Shown: positions 8,366-18,366 of the stretch, one piece after another
Position numbering within the stretch: position 1 is the first letter of the stretch
Layout: every line of letters starts with the position of its first letter
DNA from: Synechococcus sp. RSCCF101
GTDB taxonomy: Bacteria > Cyanobacteriota > Cyanobacteriia > PCC-6307 > Cyanobiaceae
Direction of reading: 5' to 3'
Assembly (NCBI RefSeq): GCF_008807075.1
Contig: NZ_CP035632.1
Span: 2,728,001 to 2,792,000, forward strand
Length of the DNA stretch: 64,000 nt
Program-made: the position numbers and the translations under genes
The notes under the pieces: model-generated
What the model was told of the DNA's origin: nothing
What the model saw: the letters and a program-made list of their open reading frames with translations, nothing else
The model's database searches: none

Positions 8366-9586
8366 ATGCTGTCGCGCTGGTTGCTGATTCTCTTCGGCCT
8401 CATCGTGATGCTCTGCATGGGCACGGTGTATGCCTGGAGCATCTTTCGCACGCCGCTGGAGCAGGAACTGGCCATCAGTGCAACGCAGAGCCTGCTGCCG
8501 TTCACGCTCGTTCTGGTGTTCTATGCGCTGGTGATGCCGATTGCGGGTTTCGCCATCCCCCGCGTCGGCACCAGGCGCACCACGGCCATCGGCGGCCTGG
8601 TGATCGGTTGCGGTTACATCCTGGCCAGCTTCGCTCAGGACATCGGCAGCCTGGCGTTCTGCTACGGCGCCATCGGCGGCACCGGCATCGGCATCGTTTA
8701 TGGCGTGCCGATTCTGGTGGTGTCGCGCTGGTTTCCCGACCGCAAGGGTCTGGCGGTGGGGCTCACCATCGTGGGCTTCGGGCTCTCGCCGCTGATCACC
8801 GCGCCACTGGCCAATCAGCTGCTCGCCGCCTACGGGGTACGCCCCACCCTTCGGCTGCTCGGCATCGCCATCGCCGTGATCATCGTGGCCCTGTCGCTGC
8901 TGATGCGTCTCCCGCCCCGCTGCTGGTTGCCAGACGGTTCCACCGAGCCAACACCTCAGGCGAGTGCTGTGGCCCCGGCCTGCCGGCCGCGGCCGTTGTG
9001 GCGTCAGCGGTCGTTCTATGCCCTCTGGAGCTGTTATGCGATCGGAACGCTGGTGGGGCTGAGTGCGATCGGCATCTCCAGCCCGGTGGGACAGGAGATC
9101 ATCGCCATCAATCCCGCTGTGGCCGCCTCCAGCGTGTCGCTCTTCGCCCTGTTCAATGGCGTCAGCCGGCCTCTGTTCGGCTGGCTGAGTGATCGCTTCC
9201 AGCCCCATCACGTGGCGCTGCTGTCCTATGGGCTGGTGCTGATCGCCTGTGTGCTCATGGTGAACGCCCAGCCGGGCCAGGTGGTCAGCTACCTCGTCGC
9301 CTTCAGCCTGTTCTGGTTCAGTCTGGGGGGATGGCTGGCCATGGCGCCCACCATCACGCTGCGCTTCTTCGATGCGGAGCGCTACTCCCAGAACTACGGC
9401 ATCGTGTTCACGGCCTACGGCGCCGGCGCCCTCGTGGGCACCCTCCTAGCCGGCCGTCTGCGCGATCTCTTCGGCAGTTATGGAGCCGTGTTCTATGTGA
9501 TGGCCGCCCTCGCCATTCTCGGCAGCGGCATCGCGGCGTTGTTCCTGCGGCGTGAGCGGCAACTGCTGCCAGGCACCTCAGCCTGA
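8366..9586 (+). CDS. MFS transporter, OFA (oxalate/formate antiporter-like) family
   Basis: About 406 residues from the ATG at 8366; an in-frame ATG at 8294 would add 24 non-hydrophobic residues. Twelve hydrophobic segments are visible. The first has the OFA-type pattern MLCMGTVYAWSIFRTPLE, and the loop GVPILVVSRWFPDRKGLAVG is the typical loop 4/5 signature. The family exchanges small carboxylates such as oxalate or formate, so organic acid traffic is plausible near a fermentation region, but the substrate cannot be read from the sequence. The 3' end overlaps the convergent VanW gene by 9 bp. Confidence 0.82.
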   Translation: MLSRWLLILFGLIVMLCMGTVYAWSIFRTPLEQELAISATQSLLPFTLVLVFYALVMPIAGFAIPRVGTRRTTAIGGLVIGCGYILASFAQDIGSLAFCYGAIGGTGIGIVYGVPILVVSRWFPDRKGLAVGLTIVGFGLSPLITAPLANQLLAAYGVRPTLRLLGIAIAVIIVALSLLMRLPPRCWLPDGSTEPTPQASAVAPACRPRPLWRQRSFYALWSCYAIGTLVGLSAIGISSPVGQEIIAINPAVAASSVSLFALFNGVSRPLFGWLSDRFQPHHVALLSYGLVLIACVLMVNAQPGQVVSYLVAFSLFWFSLGGWLAMAPTITLRFFDAERYSQNYGIVFTAYGAGALVGTLLAGRLRDLFGSYGAVFYVMAALAILGSGIAALFLRRERQLLPGTSA

Positions 9587-10552
9587 TGAGGAGTCCACGC
9601 GCTGCTCCTCGCCAGGATTGGAATCGAGCAGTGCCGAGTTGTCTTGGTCAGAGGTCGCTTCTGCGGCCTCGTTGACACCGGGCCACTCGTCCGAATCAAC
9701 TCGGTCTTGCGCTCTGTCTTCCGAGGATCGACTCTCCGTCTGGCATTCCATCAACACAGCCGGATCCACGGCATATTTCACCTCCGACCGGTTGTGCATC
9801 AACAACTCCTCACCCAGTTGTTTGCCGCTGGCTTTGTCGATGCGGGAGCGCCAGATCTCGTTGCTGCGGATGATGCGGTCGCCATCCCGCCTGAACCTGT
9901 GCTGGCGTTCGAAGACGTGGTAGCTCACCGGCCAGGTGTCCGAGGTGTGAATCGCGCCCTTGAGATGATGGTCCGTGAGCCACACCCGCAGCTGGAAGGG
10001 CTGGCTTGTGGGGTTGGTGAAGCGGAGGTCGATGTAGTTGTAGAAGACGCCGGCACCGCTGCCGAAGGGCAGGGTCCGCTGCTCGTCGGGGAAGGGATCG
10101 AAGCTGTGGTGGTGCCGCTCGCTCACCGTGAGTGGCGTGTGGAGGGCCATCCAGTACAGGAGATTCGCCAGCTGACAGAGGCCGCCTCCGATGCCCGTGC
10201 GCACCTCGCCGCGTGAGAGCTGCATGCCGTCCACATAGCCCCTGGCGGCGGTGGTGCGGCCCACGCAGCTCCAGAAGGAGAACACCTCACCGGGTTGGAG
10301 GATCAACCCGTCGATGTGGCGATTGGCCAGGCCCAGATTGATGATCTTGTTCTCCTGCAGCTGCGGGTCCGAATCCCCGAGCCGCCGCCGCAACAGCGAC
10401 TGATGCCGGGTCTGCCGGCAGGCCAGGCTCTCGCTCGATCCCGTGCGTGCGAAGGGTGTGCGCCCAAGCGCGTCCTGCCAGCGCCGCTCCAGTCGCTTCT
10501 GGTGCACCCGCGCCTGAAACAGCCATGGGTGGCGGTCGGTCAGGCGGGGCAT
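9578..10552 (-). CDS. VanW family protein
   Basis: About 324 residues from the ATG at 10552; the frame is open to 10678, but that extension is not conserved-looking and would overlap the divergent 73-residue gene. The VanW core is clear: LQPGEVFSFWSCVGRTTAARGY, then GIGGGLCQLANLLYWMAL and HHHSFDPFPDEQRTLPFGSGAGVFYNYIDLRF split over residues about 140-230. The last 50 residues are an acidic low-complexity tail. VanW proteins occur with glycopeptide resistance genes, but their own function is unknown, and no van genes are seen here. Confidence 0.85.
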   Translation of the reverse strand: MPRLTDRHPWLFQARVHQKRLERRWQDALGRTPFARTGSSESLACRQTRHQSLLRRRLGDSDPQLQENKIINLGLANRHIDGLILQPGEVFSFWSCVGRTTAARGYVDGMQLSRGEVRTGIGGGLCQLANLLYWMALHTPLTVSERHHHSFDPFPDEQRTLPFGSGAGVFYNYIDLRFTNPTSQPFQLRVWLTDHHLKGAIHTSDTWPVSYHVFERQHRFRRDGDRIIRSNEIWRSRIDKASGKQLGEELLMHNRSEVKYAVDPAVLMECQTESRSSEDRAQDRVDSDEWPGVNEAAEATSDQDNSALLDSNPGEEQRVDSSSG

Positions 10553-10670
10553 GGCGGCGACAGGAACCGCCCCAGTCAAGCCCCAGATGACGGTCGGGTG
10601 CACGAGTCGCCTGTGGTCGCTGCGGTGCGGCAACCGACAGGCCAGTCTTGGATCAACGGAAGGGAGCGCC

Positions 10671-10892
10671 ATGTCCACACCGACCGGTTACCGGATCGCT
10701 GTCGTGACTCCGGACGGTGAACGGCGCTGGCTCACGCTCAGGCGCGGCAAGAAGGTCCACACGGACGCCCCACCTCTGCCGATGACCCTGGAGAAGGCCA
10801 CCGAGCTCCAGCAGCAGTGCGTCGACGAGCGCCCCTGCGCCCACCTCGGCTGCGTCTGCTTCATCGAGGAGGTCGGGCTCGGGGTGACCTGA
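10671..10892 (+). CDS. conserved hypothetical small protein
   Basis: 73 residues from the ATG at 10671, with AGGGA about five bases upstream. It starts MSTPTGYRIAVVTPDGERRW and holds a Cys cluster near the end (QQQCVDERPCAHLGCVCF), which might bind metal. No family is recognised. It is divergent from the VanW gene. Confidence 0.65.
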   Translation: MSTPTGYRIAVVTPDGERRWLTLRRGKKVHTDAPPLPMTLEKATELQQQCVDERPCAHLGCVCFIEEVGLGVT

Positions 10893-10915
10893 CACGCATC
10901 AGTGGTCACCCCAGG

Positions 10916-10927
10916 AGCTGATCAGCT
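10916..10927. repeat. perfect 12-bp palindrome upstream of the acyl-CoA synthetase gene
   Basis: AGCTGATCAGCT reads the same on both strands and lies about 125 bp before the ATG of the synthetase. It could be an operator or chance; nothing else in 10893-11052 stands out. Confidence 0.3.
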
Positions 10928-11052
10928 GACATCCCCCTCCCTGCTTGGTTTCCTTTTGAGTTCGCCTTCCTACGCTGCAGGAGGCAAGGGCCCCGCGCCG
11001 ATCTCGAGGAGCCACGGACCCATGGCCTGCACACCGCTGCCGAGGTGGACCC

Positions 11053-13905
11053 ATGGCTGCTGAGTCGCATCGGGACCTTCAAGCGAGCGCCGCGCCGTCG
11101 GGGCGCATCACCGATCGCACTTACGACATCCTCCGCAGCGAGCACCAGCCGCTGGAGGCTCTGTTCGAGCCGCGCACGGTGGCGGTGATCGGGGCCTCCG
11201 AGCGGCGCGGCAGCGTCGGGCGCACCCTGCTCTGGAATCTGATCAGCCATCCCTTCGGTGGCACCGTCTACCCGGTGAATCCGAAGCGCCACAGCGTGCT
11301 CGGCATCCGCGCCTTCCCCTCCATCGCGGCGATCCCGGAAGCGGTGGATCTGGCTGTGATCGCCACACCCGCCGCCACCGTTCCCGATCTGATCCAGGAG
11401 TGCGTGGATGCGGGTGTGCGCGCCGCGGTGGTGCTCTCGGCGGGCTTCCGCGAGATCGGCCCGGAGGGCATCGCCCTCGAGGCCCGCATCAAGGACAGCC
11501 TGCGGCGCAGCGGCATGCGCCTGCTCGGGCCCAACTGCCTGGGGCTGATGAACCCCCGCCTCGGGCTCAACGCCACCTTCGCCGGCGCCAGCGCCCAGCC
11601 CGGCCATGTGGGCTTTCTCAGCCAGTCCGGCGCGGTGTGCACCTCGGTGCTCGACTGGAGCGCCCAGGAGAACGTGGGCTTCAGCGTCTTCGCCTCGATC
11701 GGCTCGATGATCGATGTGGGCTGGGGCGATCTGATCACCTACCTGGGCGACGACCCCCAGACCCACAGCATCGTGCTCTACATGGAGTCGATCGGGGACG
11801 CCCGCTCCTTCCTCTCGGCGGCGCGGGAGGTGGCGCTCACCAAGCCGATCGTGGTGATCAAGGGCGGCCGCACCAGCGAGGCGGCCCGGGCCGCCGCCTC
11901 CCACACCGGGGCGCTGGTGGTGAGCGATGCGGTGCTCGATGCCGCCTTCCGCCGCTGTGGCGTGCTGCGGGTCGATCGCCTCTCCGATCTGTTCGACATG
12001 GCCGAGCTGCTTTCGAAGCAGCCGCGCCGGCCGGCCGGGCCGCGCCTGGCGATCCTCACCAATGCCGGCGGCCCGGGTGTGCTGGCCACCGATGCCCTTG
12101 TGATGGAGGGCGGCCGGGTGGCGCTGCTGGAGCCGGCCACGACCGCCGCGCTCGATGCCCTGCTGCCGCCGCAGTGGAGCCACGGCAACCCGATCGACAT
12201 CCTTGGCGACGCCGATCCGGACCGCTACGCCGAGGCGGTGCGCATCGTGCTGGCCGATGCCACCAGCGACGGCCTGCTGGTGATCCTCACCCCCCAGGCC
12301 ATGACCGATCCCTCGGAAACGGCCGAGCGGCTGCTGGAGCTGGCCCGGTCGGCAACCAAGCCGCTGGTGGCCTGCTGGATGGGCGGCTCCCAGGTGGCCG
12401 CCGGTGAGGCCCGCCTCAATGCCGCGGGCATCGCCACCAACGCCTTCCCCGATGCCGCCGCCCGCCTGTTCTGCCGGCTCTGGCAGTACAGCTACAACCT
12501 GCGCGGCCTCTACGAGACGCCGGCCCTGCTGCCGGAATCGGAGTTCGGCGGTCCGCCGGAACGCCGCCGCGTCGATGAGGTGCTGCAGCAGGCCCGGGCC
12601 GGTGGTCGCACGCTGCTGAGCGAATGGGAGGCCAGTGAGGTGCTGGCCGGCTACGGCATCCCGGTGAACAGCATCCGTCTGGCCCACAGCGAGGAGGAGG
12701 CGGTGGCCGCCGCCCGGGATCTCGGCGACCCGGTGGTGCTGAAGCTGCACTCCTTCACCGTCACCCACAAGAGCGATGTGAAGGGGGTGTGGCTCAACCT
12801 GCGCGGTGAGGCGGCCGTGCGCGCCGCGTTCAGGGGCATCCGCGAGGCGGTGCTGGAGCGCCACGGTGAGGCCGCCTTCGCCGGGGTGAGCGTGCAGCCG
12901 ATGCTGCCGCTGCAGGGCGGCCTGGAGCTGATCGTGGGCAGCAGCCTCGATCCCCAGTTCGGCCCGGTGATCCTGTTCGGCACGGGCGGGCGCCTTGTGG
13001 AGGTCTACCGCGACAGCGCCGTGGCCCTGCCACCGCTGAACACCACCCTGGCCCGGCGCCTGATGGAGCAGACCCAGGTGCACCAGGCCCTGCAGGGGGT
13101 GCGCGGCGAGGCCGCCGCCGATCTGGAGGCGCTGGAACGGCTGCTGGTGCGCATCAGCCAGCTGGTGCTGGAGCACCCGGAGATCCGCGAGCTCGACATC
13201 AACCCCCTGGTGGCTTTCCCCGGCGATCACAGCCCCAGCCTGATGGCGCTGGATGCCCGCATCGTGCTGGAGGTCACCGAGGGGGCCACCTGCCTGGCTC
13301 CCCGGCCGGCCTTCCGGCCCTACCCGAGCCAGTACGTGCGCCAGCTGACCCTCAACGACGGCGGCGTGGCCACGGTGCGGCCGATCCGCCCCGAGGACGA
13401 GCCGCTGCTGGTGGCGTTCCACCGCACCCTCTCGGAGGAGAGCGTCTACCTGCGCTACTTCCACATGATGTCGCTCAGCCAGCGCACGGCCCATGAACGG
13501 CTGCTGCGCATCTGCTTCACCGACTACGACCGGGAGATGGCGGTGGTGGTGGACCGCAAGGATCCCGGCAGCGGCCGGCATGAGGTGCTGGCGGTGGGCC
13601 GCCTCAGCCGCAGCCACGGCACCAATGAGGCCGAATTCGCCCTGCTGGTGAGCGATCCCCACCAGCAGCAGGGCCTTGGCACGCGGGTGCTGGCTCTGCT
13701 GCTGGAGATCGGCCGCGACGAGGGCCTCAGCCGCATCACCGCCGAGATCCTCCACGAGAACCGGCCGATGCAGCGCATCGCCGAGAAGCTCGGATTCCGC
13801 CTCCAGCGCACTCCCGAGGTGGTGCTGGCCGCCTACGACCTGGAGGCGGAACCTCCCGCCGCGCCCGAGGCCGCATCCGCGGCCGCCACCAGCTCCGCCA
13901 CGTGA
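11053..13905 (+). CDS. ADP-forming acyl-CoA (acetyl-CoA) synthetase fused to GNAT acetyltransferase
   Basis: 950 residues. The order is CoA-binding domain (about 35-135, [19 protein letters not shown]), ligase domains (about 155-480), ATP-grasp domain (about 500-720, [17 protein letters not shown]) and a GNAT domain (about 775-930, with the acetyl-CoA loop [13 protein letters not shown]). The phosphate-carrying histidine of ADP-forming acetyl-CoA synthetases is present: His284 in [11 protein letters not shown]. From memory, this His is lost in the protein acetylase Pat/PatZ of enteric bacteria. The protein may thus be an active enzyme making acetate and ATP from acetyl-CoA, and also a protein lysine acetyltransferase. 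A GAGGTGG ribosome site precedes the ATG. The end overlaps the convergent deacetylase gene by 73 bp. Confidence 0.88.
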   Translation: MAAESHRDLQASAAPSGRITDRTYDILRSEHQPLEALFEPRTVAVIGASERRGSVGRTLLWNLISHPFGGTVYPVNPKRHSVLGIRAFPSIAAIPEAVDLAVIATPAATVPDLIQECVDAGVRAAVVLSAGFREIGPEGIALEARIKDSLRRSGMRLLGPNCLGLMNPRLGLNATFAGASAQPGHVGFLSQSGAVCTSVLDWSAQENVGFSVFASIGSMIDVGWGDLITYLGDDPQTHSIVLYMESIGDARSFLSAAREVALTKPIVVIKGGRTSEAARAAASHTGALVVSDAVLDAAFRRCGVLRVDRLSDLFDMAELLSKQPRRPAGPRLAILTNAGGPGVLATDALVMEGGRVALLEPATTAALDALLPPQWSHGNPIDILGDADPDRYAEAVRIVLADATSDGLLVILTPQAMTDPSETAERLLELARSATKPLVACWMGGSQVAAGEARLNAAGIATNAFPDAAARLFCRLWQYSYNLRGLYETPALLPESEFGGPPERRRVDEVLQQARAGGRTLLSEWEASEVLAGYGIPVNSIRLAHSEEEAVAAARDLGDPVVLKLHSFTVTHKSDVKGVWLNLRGEAAVRAAFRGIREAVLERHGEAAFAGVSVQPMLPLQGGLELIVGSSLDPQFGPVILFGTGGRLVEVYRDSAVALPPLNTTLARRLMEQTQVHQALQGVRGEAAADLEALERLLVRISQLVLEHPEIRELDINPLVAFPGDHSPSLMALDARIVLEVTEGATCLAPRPAFRPYPSQYVRQLTLNDGGVATVRPIRPEDEPLLVAFHRTLSEESVYLRYFHMMSLSQRTAHERLLRICFTDYDREMAVVVDRKDPGSGRHEVLAVGRLSRSHGTNEAEFALLVSDPHQQQGLGTRVLALLLEIGRDEGLSRITAEILHENRPMQRIAEKLGFRLQRTPEVVLAAYDLEAEPPAAPEAASAAATSSAT

Positions 13906-14840
13906 GCCTCCACCGCCGCCGCCAGGCTCGGCAGGTGATAGCCCCCCTCCAGCACCGAGAGCAGGCGGCCGCCGCTCAGCCGCTCCGCCAGCTCCAGCAC
14001 CAGCCGGCTCAGGGCCCCGAAATCGGCCGCCGTGAGCTGGAAATCGGCCAGCGGGTCGGCCGCGGCGGCATCGAACCCGGCTGAGATCAGCACCAGCTGC
14101 GGCGCGAAGGCGTCGGCGGCGGGCAGCAGCTGCTCGCGGACAGCGGCCAGCACCGCGGCGCCATCGCTGCCGGCCCGCAGCGGGCAGTTGATCGTGGTGC
14201 CCAGGCCCGCGCCGGCGCCGCGCTCCCGGCGGAAGCCGCTCATCGGATAGAGCAGCTCCTGGTGGGTGCCGAACACGAGCACCGAGGGATCGTCCCAGAA
14301 GATGGCCTGGGTGCCGTTGCCGTGGTGCACGTCCCAGTCCACGATCAGCACCCGCTCCAGGCCGTGCTGCTGCTGGGCGTGGCGGGCCGCCAGGGCGATG
14401 TTGTTGTAGAGGCAGAACCCCATGCCCACGTCGCGGCTGGCGTGATGCCCGGGCGGGCGCACCGCGGCGAAGGCGTTGCGGCATTGCCCGGAGAGCACCG
14501 CGTCCACTGCATTCAGCACACCGCCGGCGGCCAGCCGGGCCACGGCCGCGCTGGCCGGGCAAAGGGGCGTGTCGCCGCTGGAGAGCTCGCGCCGCCCTGC
14601 GGCCGCTTCGTGTTCCACCCGCGCCACGTGCTCGCGGCTGTGGCAGCGCTCCAGTTCCGCGTCGCTCGCCGGCCGCGGCAGCAGGGGCCGGCAGCGCCCG
14701 GCCAGGTCGCTGCGGCGCAGGGCGGCGGCGATCGCGTCGATGCGGGCGGGCGCTTCCGGATGCCAGGCGGGGGTGAGGTGGTCGCGGAAGCGCGCATCGA
14801 GCAGGAGCCCGGTGGGCGGTGCCGCGCTGGCGGAGGTCAT
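13833..14840 (-). CDS. histone deacetylase family protein (AcuC/acetylpolyamine amidohydrolase-like)
   Basis: 335 residues from the ATG at 14840. The zinc deacetylase motifs are intact: RPPGHHA (general base His pair), [11 protein letters not shown] (zinc ligands Asp and His), [15 protein letters not shown] (third zinc ligand) and EGGYH. The family removes acetyl groups from lysines or polyamines. Its gene is convergent with, and overlaps, the synthetase/GNAT fusion gene. This recalls Bacillus acuA/acuC, where an acetylase and a deacetylase control acetyl-CoA synthetase. Reversal of acetylation made by its neighbour is therefore a good guess. It is divergent from hoxE with about 67 bp between. 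Confidence 0.88.
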   Translation of the reverse strand: MTSASAAPPTGLLLDARFRDHLTPAWHPEAPARIDAIAAALRRSDLAGRCRPLLPRPASDAELERCHSREHVARVEHEAAAGRRELSSGDTPLCPASAAVARLAAGGVLNAVDAVLSGQCRNAFAAVRPPGHHASRDVGMGFCLYNNIALAARHAQQQHGLERVLIVDWDVHHGNGTQAIFWDDPSVLVFGTHQELLYPMSGFRRERGAGAGLGTTINCPLRAGSDGAAVLAAVREQLLPAADAFAPQLVLISAGFDAAAADPLADFQLTAADFGALSRLVLELAERLSGGRLLSVLEGGYHLPSLAAAVEAHVAELVAAADAASGAAGGSASRS

Positions 14841-14907
14841 GGAGTGCTCATCTATGGACGGCTCCCTGACCCCATGGCTAGCCCGACAGTGGAGCGCGAG
14901 GGGCCCC

Positions 14908-15429
14908 ATGGCCACCAGTACCCCTGAATCCCCAGCCGACACGCGTCAGCGCATCAGCCGGCTGATCCGCCAGCAGGGCGGGCGGGCCGACAGCCTGATC
15001 GAGGTCCTGCACCGGGTGCAGGAGATGCATGGCTACCTGCCGAAGCCGGCCCTGCGCCAGGTGGCTGAGGAGCTGCGCATGCCCCTGAGCCGGGTCTTCG
15101 GGGTGGCCAGCTTCTACCACCTGTTCTCCCTCGATCCCCCGGCACGGCACCGTTGCGCCGTGTGCCTGGGCACGGCCTGCTTCGTGCGCGGCGGCGCCGA
15201 TCTGGCGGCTCAGCTCGAGGCCCGCCTCGGGGTGACGATGGACGCCCCGCCCGACGGCGGGGAGTGGATGCTCCAGCACGTGAGCTGCCTCGGGGCCTGC
15301 GGTCAGGCGCCGGTGGCCGTCATCGACGGCAACCTGATCACCAAGCTTCCGGCCGAGGACCCCGAGGCCCTCGATGCCCGCCTCGATGCGCTCGATCTGC
15401 CATCGGCCACCCGCGGAGCCGCCTCATGA
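14908..15429 (+). CDS. hoxE: bidirectional NiFe hydrogenase diaphorase subunit HoxE
   Basis: 173 residues from the ATG at 14908. It is a NuoE-type thioredoxin-fold protein with one [2Fe-2S] cluster held by CLGTAC and CLGAC, and the FGVASFYHLF block near residue 70. HoxE is part of the HoxEFU diaphorase that links the hydrogenase to NAD(P)H and ferredoxin/flavodoxin. Its stop overlaps the hoxF start as ATGA, so translation is probably coupled. The promoter must lie in the 67 bp shared with the deacetylase gene; no clear -35/-10 pair or known regulator site was found there. Confidence 0.95.
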   Translation: MATSTPESPADTRQRISRLIRQQGGRADSLIEVLHRVQEMHGYLPKPALRQVAEELRMPLSRVFGVASFYHLFSLDPPARHRCAVCLGTACFVRGGADLAAQLEARLGVTMDAPPDGGEWMLQHVSCLGACGQAPVAVIDGNLITKLPAEDPEALDARLDALDLPSATRGAAS

Positions 15430-17045
15430 CCTCTCCTCAGCTGCGCTGCTGCGATTCCAGCGGCTGCCGCTCCGCCGGCAGCGGCGCCCTGCGCCAGGCC
15501 CTGCTGGAGGCCCGCGATGCGGCGGGCCTCAGCGCCGCCGACCTGCCGATCAAGCCGGTGGGCTGTCTGCGCCTGTGCGGCCGCGGGCCGCTGGTGGCCT
15601 GCGACGACACCTCCGGTGCCAGCTCTCTCTATGGCGGCGTGCCCTCCAGTGAGGCCGCCGAACTGATCCGGGCCACCGGCGCGGGCCTGCCCGCCGCCCC
15701 CTCGCCGATCCGGGCCGCCACCGCCGATCAGCTGGCCCCGCACCACCTGGATCCCGCCCACCCCTTTTTCCATCTGCAGCGGCCCGTGGTGCTGGAGACC
15801 TGCGGCCGCATCGACCCCTCCTCCATCGCCGATGCGCTGGAGCACGGCGCCTACGGCCAGCTGCGCCGCTGCCTCGAACAGCTCAGCCCGGAGGAGGTGC
15901 GCGACCAGGTGCGCCGCAGCGGTCTGCGGGGCCGCGGCGGCGCGGGCTACCCCACCGGCCTGAAGTGGGACACGGTCGCCCTGCAGCCACCGGGTCCCCG
16001 TTATGTGGTGTGCAACGCCGATGAGGGCGATCCCGGCGCCTTCATGGACCGCAGCGTGCTGGAGGGCGACCCCCACCGGCTGCTGGAGGGGATGGCGATC
16101 GCGGCCTTCGCCGTGGGCGCCGAGCGGGGCTTCGTCTATGTGCGCGCCGAGTACCCCCTGGCGATCGAGCGCCTGCAGCTGGCCATCCGCCAGGCCCGCC
16201 AGAAGCACTTCCTCGGCCATGCCATCTGCGGCAGCCGCTTCAATCTCCAGATCGACATCCGGGTGGGCGCCGGGGCCTACGTGTGCGGTGAGGAGACCGC
16301 CCTGCTCCAGTCGATCCAGGGTCAGCGCGGCCAGCCGCGCCCGCGGCCGCCCTACCCGGCCCAGTCGGGCCTCTGGGGGGCGCCGACCCTGATCAACAAC
16401 GTGGAGACCTTCACCTCCATTCCCGTAATCCTGCGGGAGGGCGGCGACTGGTATGCCGCCATGGGCACCGAGGGCAGCAAAGGCACCAAGGTGTTCGCCC
16501 TCTCCGGCGCCATCCACAACACCGGCCTGGTGGAGGTGCCGATGGGCATCCCCCTGCGCACGGTGGTGGAGGAGATGGGCGGCGGCGTCACCGACGGCAC
16601 CTCGGTGAAGGCGGTGCAGACCGGTGGACCCTCCGGCGGCTGCATCCCCGCCTCCGAGCTGGACACCCCGGTGGATTACGAGAGCCTCAAGGCGCTCGGT
16701 TCGATGATGGGCTCCGGCGGGATGGTGGTGATGAGCCAGACCACCTCCATGCCGGATGTGGCGCGCCACTTCATGCGCTTCAGCGTCAACGAGAGCTGCG
16801 GCAAGTGCCTGCCCTGCCGGGCCGGCACGGTGCAGATGCTGGAGCTGCTCAACGGCTTCGCCGATCACCGCGCCGGTCCGGGCGATCTGGAGCGGCTGGA
16901 GGAGCTCTGCGGCATGGTGCGCGCCACCAGCCTCTGCGGCCTCGGTCAGGCGGCTCCCAATCCGGTGCTGAGCACCCTGCGCTTCTTCCGCGCCGAGTAC
17001 GAAGCCGCCGGCGGCGTCCCGTCACAGGGAGGTTCCGCGTCATGA
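15426..17045 (+). CDS. hoxF: bidirectional NiFe hydrogenase diaphorase subunit HoxF
   Basis: 539 residues. An N-terminal thioredoxin-like [2Fe-2S] domain (Cys residues in CCDSSGC and GCLRLCG) precedes the NuoF-like part. The latter has FMN-binding GLRGRGGAGYPTGLKW near 165, NADH-binding CNADEGDPGAFMDRS near 195, GAGAYVCGEETALL near 280 and the [4Fe-4S] ligands in ESCGKCLPCRAGT and SLCGLG. It oxidises or reduces NAD(P)H for the Hox enzyme. ATGA overlaps join it to hoxE before and hoxU after, which makes a tightly coupled operon. Confidence 0.96.
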   Translation: MTSPQLRCCDSSGCRSAGSGALRQALLEARDAAGLSAADLPIKPVGCLRLCGRGPLVACDDTSGASSLYGGVPSSEAAELIRATGAGLPAAPSPIRAATADQLAPHHLDPAHPFFHLQRPVVLETCGRIDPSSIADALEHGAYGQLRRCLEQLSPEEVRDQVRRSGLRGRGGAGYPTGLKWDTVALQPPGPRYVVCNADEGDPGAFMDRSVLEGDPHRLLEGMAIAAFAVGAERGFVYVRAEYPLAIERLQLAIRQARQKHFLGHAICGSRFNLQIDIRVGAGAYVCGEETALLQSIQGQRGQPRPRPPYPAQSGLWGAPTLINNVETFTSIPVILREGGDWYAAMGTEGSKGTKVFALSGAIHNTGLVEVPMGIPLRTVVEEMGGGVTDGTSVKAVQTGGPSGGCIPASELDTPVDYESLKALGSMMGSGGMVVMSQTTSMPDVARHFMRFSVNESCGKCLPCRAGTVQMLELLNGFADHRAGPGDLERLEELCGMVRATSLCGLGQAAPNPVLSTLRFFRAEYEAAGGVPSQGGSAS

Positions 17046-17761
17046 GCGTCGTCACCCTCACCGTGAACGGCCAGGAGGTGGCCGTTCCCGCCGGCACCTC
17101 CCTGATGGGAGCGATCAAGGCCGCCGGCGCCTCCGTTCCCGCCCTCTGCCATCTGGAGGGGCTCACCCCCGTTGGCGCCTGCCGCCTCTGCCTGGTGGAG
17201 CAGGAGGGCACCGGCCGCCTCTTCCCCGCCTGCACCACCGAGGCCAGCGAGGGCATGGCCATCGCCACCCACACCCCCGAGCTGCAGGCCTACCGCCGCA
17301 TGGCCGTGGAGCTGTTCTTCGCGGAGGGCAACCACGTGTGTGCCTTCTGCGTGGCCAACGGGGCCTGCGAGCTGCAGAACGTGGCCACCGAGGTGGGCAT
17401 GGACCACAGCCGCTACCCGTACCGCTACCCGCAGCGGCAGGTGGATGCCTCCCATCCCCAGTTCACGATCGACCACCACCGCTGCATCCTCTGCACGCGC
17501 TGCGTGCGGGTCTGCGACGAGATCGAGGGCGCTCACGTCTGGGATGTGGCCAGCCGCGGCGGCAGCTGCAGCATCATCGCCGGGCTCGATCAGCCCTGGG
17601 GGGAGGTGGAGGCCTGCACCTCCTGCGGCAAGTGTGTGGAGGTGTGCCCCACCGGCGCCATCGTGCGCCGGGAGGACACCACCGCCGAGAAGCGCCCCCA
17701 TCGCAACTGGCCCGAACTGCTGCGATCGGCCCGCGAGCAGCACGTCTGGCTCAACCAGTGA
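17042..17761 (+). CDS. hoxU: bidirectional NiFe hydrogenase diaphorase subunit HoxU
   Basis: 239 residues, like the N-terminal part of NuoG. An N-terminal plant-type [2Fe-2S] domain has Cys in ALCHLEG, GACRLC and FPACTT. The His-Cys3 cluster follows in GNHVCAFCVANGACELQ near 100. Two [4Fe-4S] motifs, CILCTRCVRVCDE and CTSCGKCVEVCPTGA, are near 150 and 195. It passes electrons between HoxF and the hydrogenase module. It overlaps hoxF by ATGA and ends 5 bp before hoxY. Confidence 0.96.
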   Translation: MSVVTLTVNGQEVAVPAGTSLMGAIKAAGASVPALCHLEGLTPVGACRLCLVEQEGTGRLFPACTTEASEGMAIATHTPELQAYRRMAVELFFAEGNHVCAFCVANGACELQNVATEVGMDHSRYPYRYPQRQVDASHPQFTIDHHRCILCTRCVRVCDEIEGAHVWDVASRGGSCSIIAGLDQPWGEVEACTSCGKCVEVCPTGAIVRREDTTAEKRPHRNWPELLRSAREQHVWLNQ

Positions 17762-17766
17762 CCGCC

Positions 17767-18315
17767 ATGCCCAAGATCCGTCTCGCCACCGTCTGGCTCG
17801 CCGGCTGCTCCGGCTGCCACATGTCCTTCCTCGATCTCGATGAGTTCCTCTTCGATCTGGCCGAGAAGGTGGATGTGGTGTTCTCGCCCGTTGCCAGCGA
17901 CCTGAAGACCTACCCCGAGGGGGTGGATGTGGCCCTGGTGGAGGGTGCCGTGGCCAATGAGGAGAACCTGGAGCTGGCGCGGATCGTGCGCGAGCGCACC
18001 AGCACGGTGATCTCCTTCGGCGATTGCGCCATCAGTGCCAATGTGCCCGGCCTGCGCAATCTGCTCGCCAGTCCGGAGGACGTGCTGCGGCGCAGCTACC
18101 TCGAGCTGGCCGACGACACGGCCCGCCTGCCCCACTCCCCCGGCGTGGTTCCCGAGCTGCTCGAGCGGGTGCTGCCGCTGCATGCGGTGATCCCGGTGGA
18201 TGTCTATCTGCCGGGCTGCCCGCCTCCCGCCGACCGCATCCGTGAGGCCATCGCTCCGCTGCTGGCGGGGCAGCGGCCCGCCATGGAGGGGGCCGACATG
18301 CTCCGCTTCGGCTGA
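17767..18315 (+). CDS. hoxY: bidirectional NiFe hydrogenase small subunit HoxY
   Basis: 182 residues. It carries the proximal [4Fe-4S] cluster of the hydrogenase with Cys in WLAGCSGCHMSF, SFGDCAIS and LPGCPPPAD. There is no Tat signal, as expected for this soluble cytosolic type. It pairs with HoxH, whose gene starts 51 bp downstream. Confidence 0.96.
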   Translation: MPKIRLATVWLAGCSGCHMSFLDLDEFLFDLAEKVDVVFSPVASDLKTYPEGVDVALVEGAVANEENLELARIVRERTSTVISFGDCAISANVPGLRNLLASPEDVLRRSYLELADDTARLPHSPGVVPELLERVLPLHAVIPVDVYLPGCPPPADRIREAIAPLLAGQRPAMEGADMLRFG

Positions 18316-18366
18316 GGCTGCGCCGCCCCCTCGTTCCAGCGCCCGTTCCGTTCTCCCGCGATCCCC

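Noticed and set aside
10906-14562. Open frame of about 1200 codons on the minus strand across the acyl-CoA synthetase gene
   Set aside because: It is a composition shadow of the high-GC gene on the other strand: Ala/Gly/His/Gln/Arg-rich, no domain, and running through two real genes.
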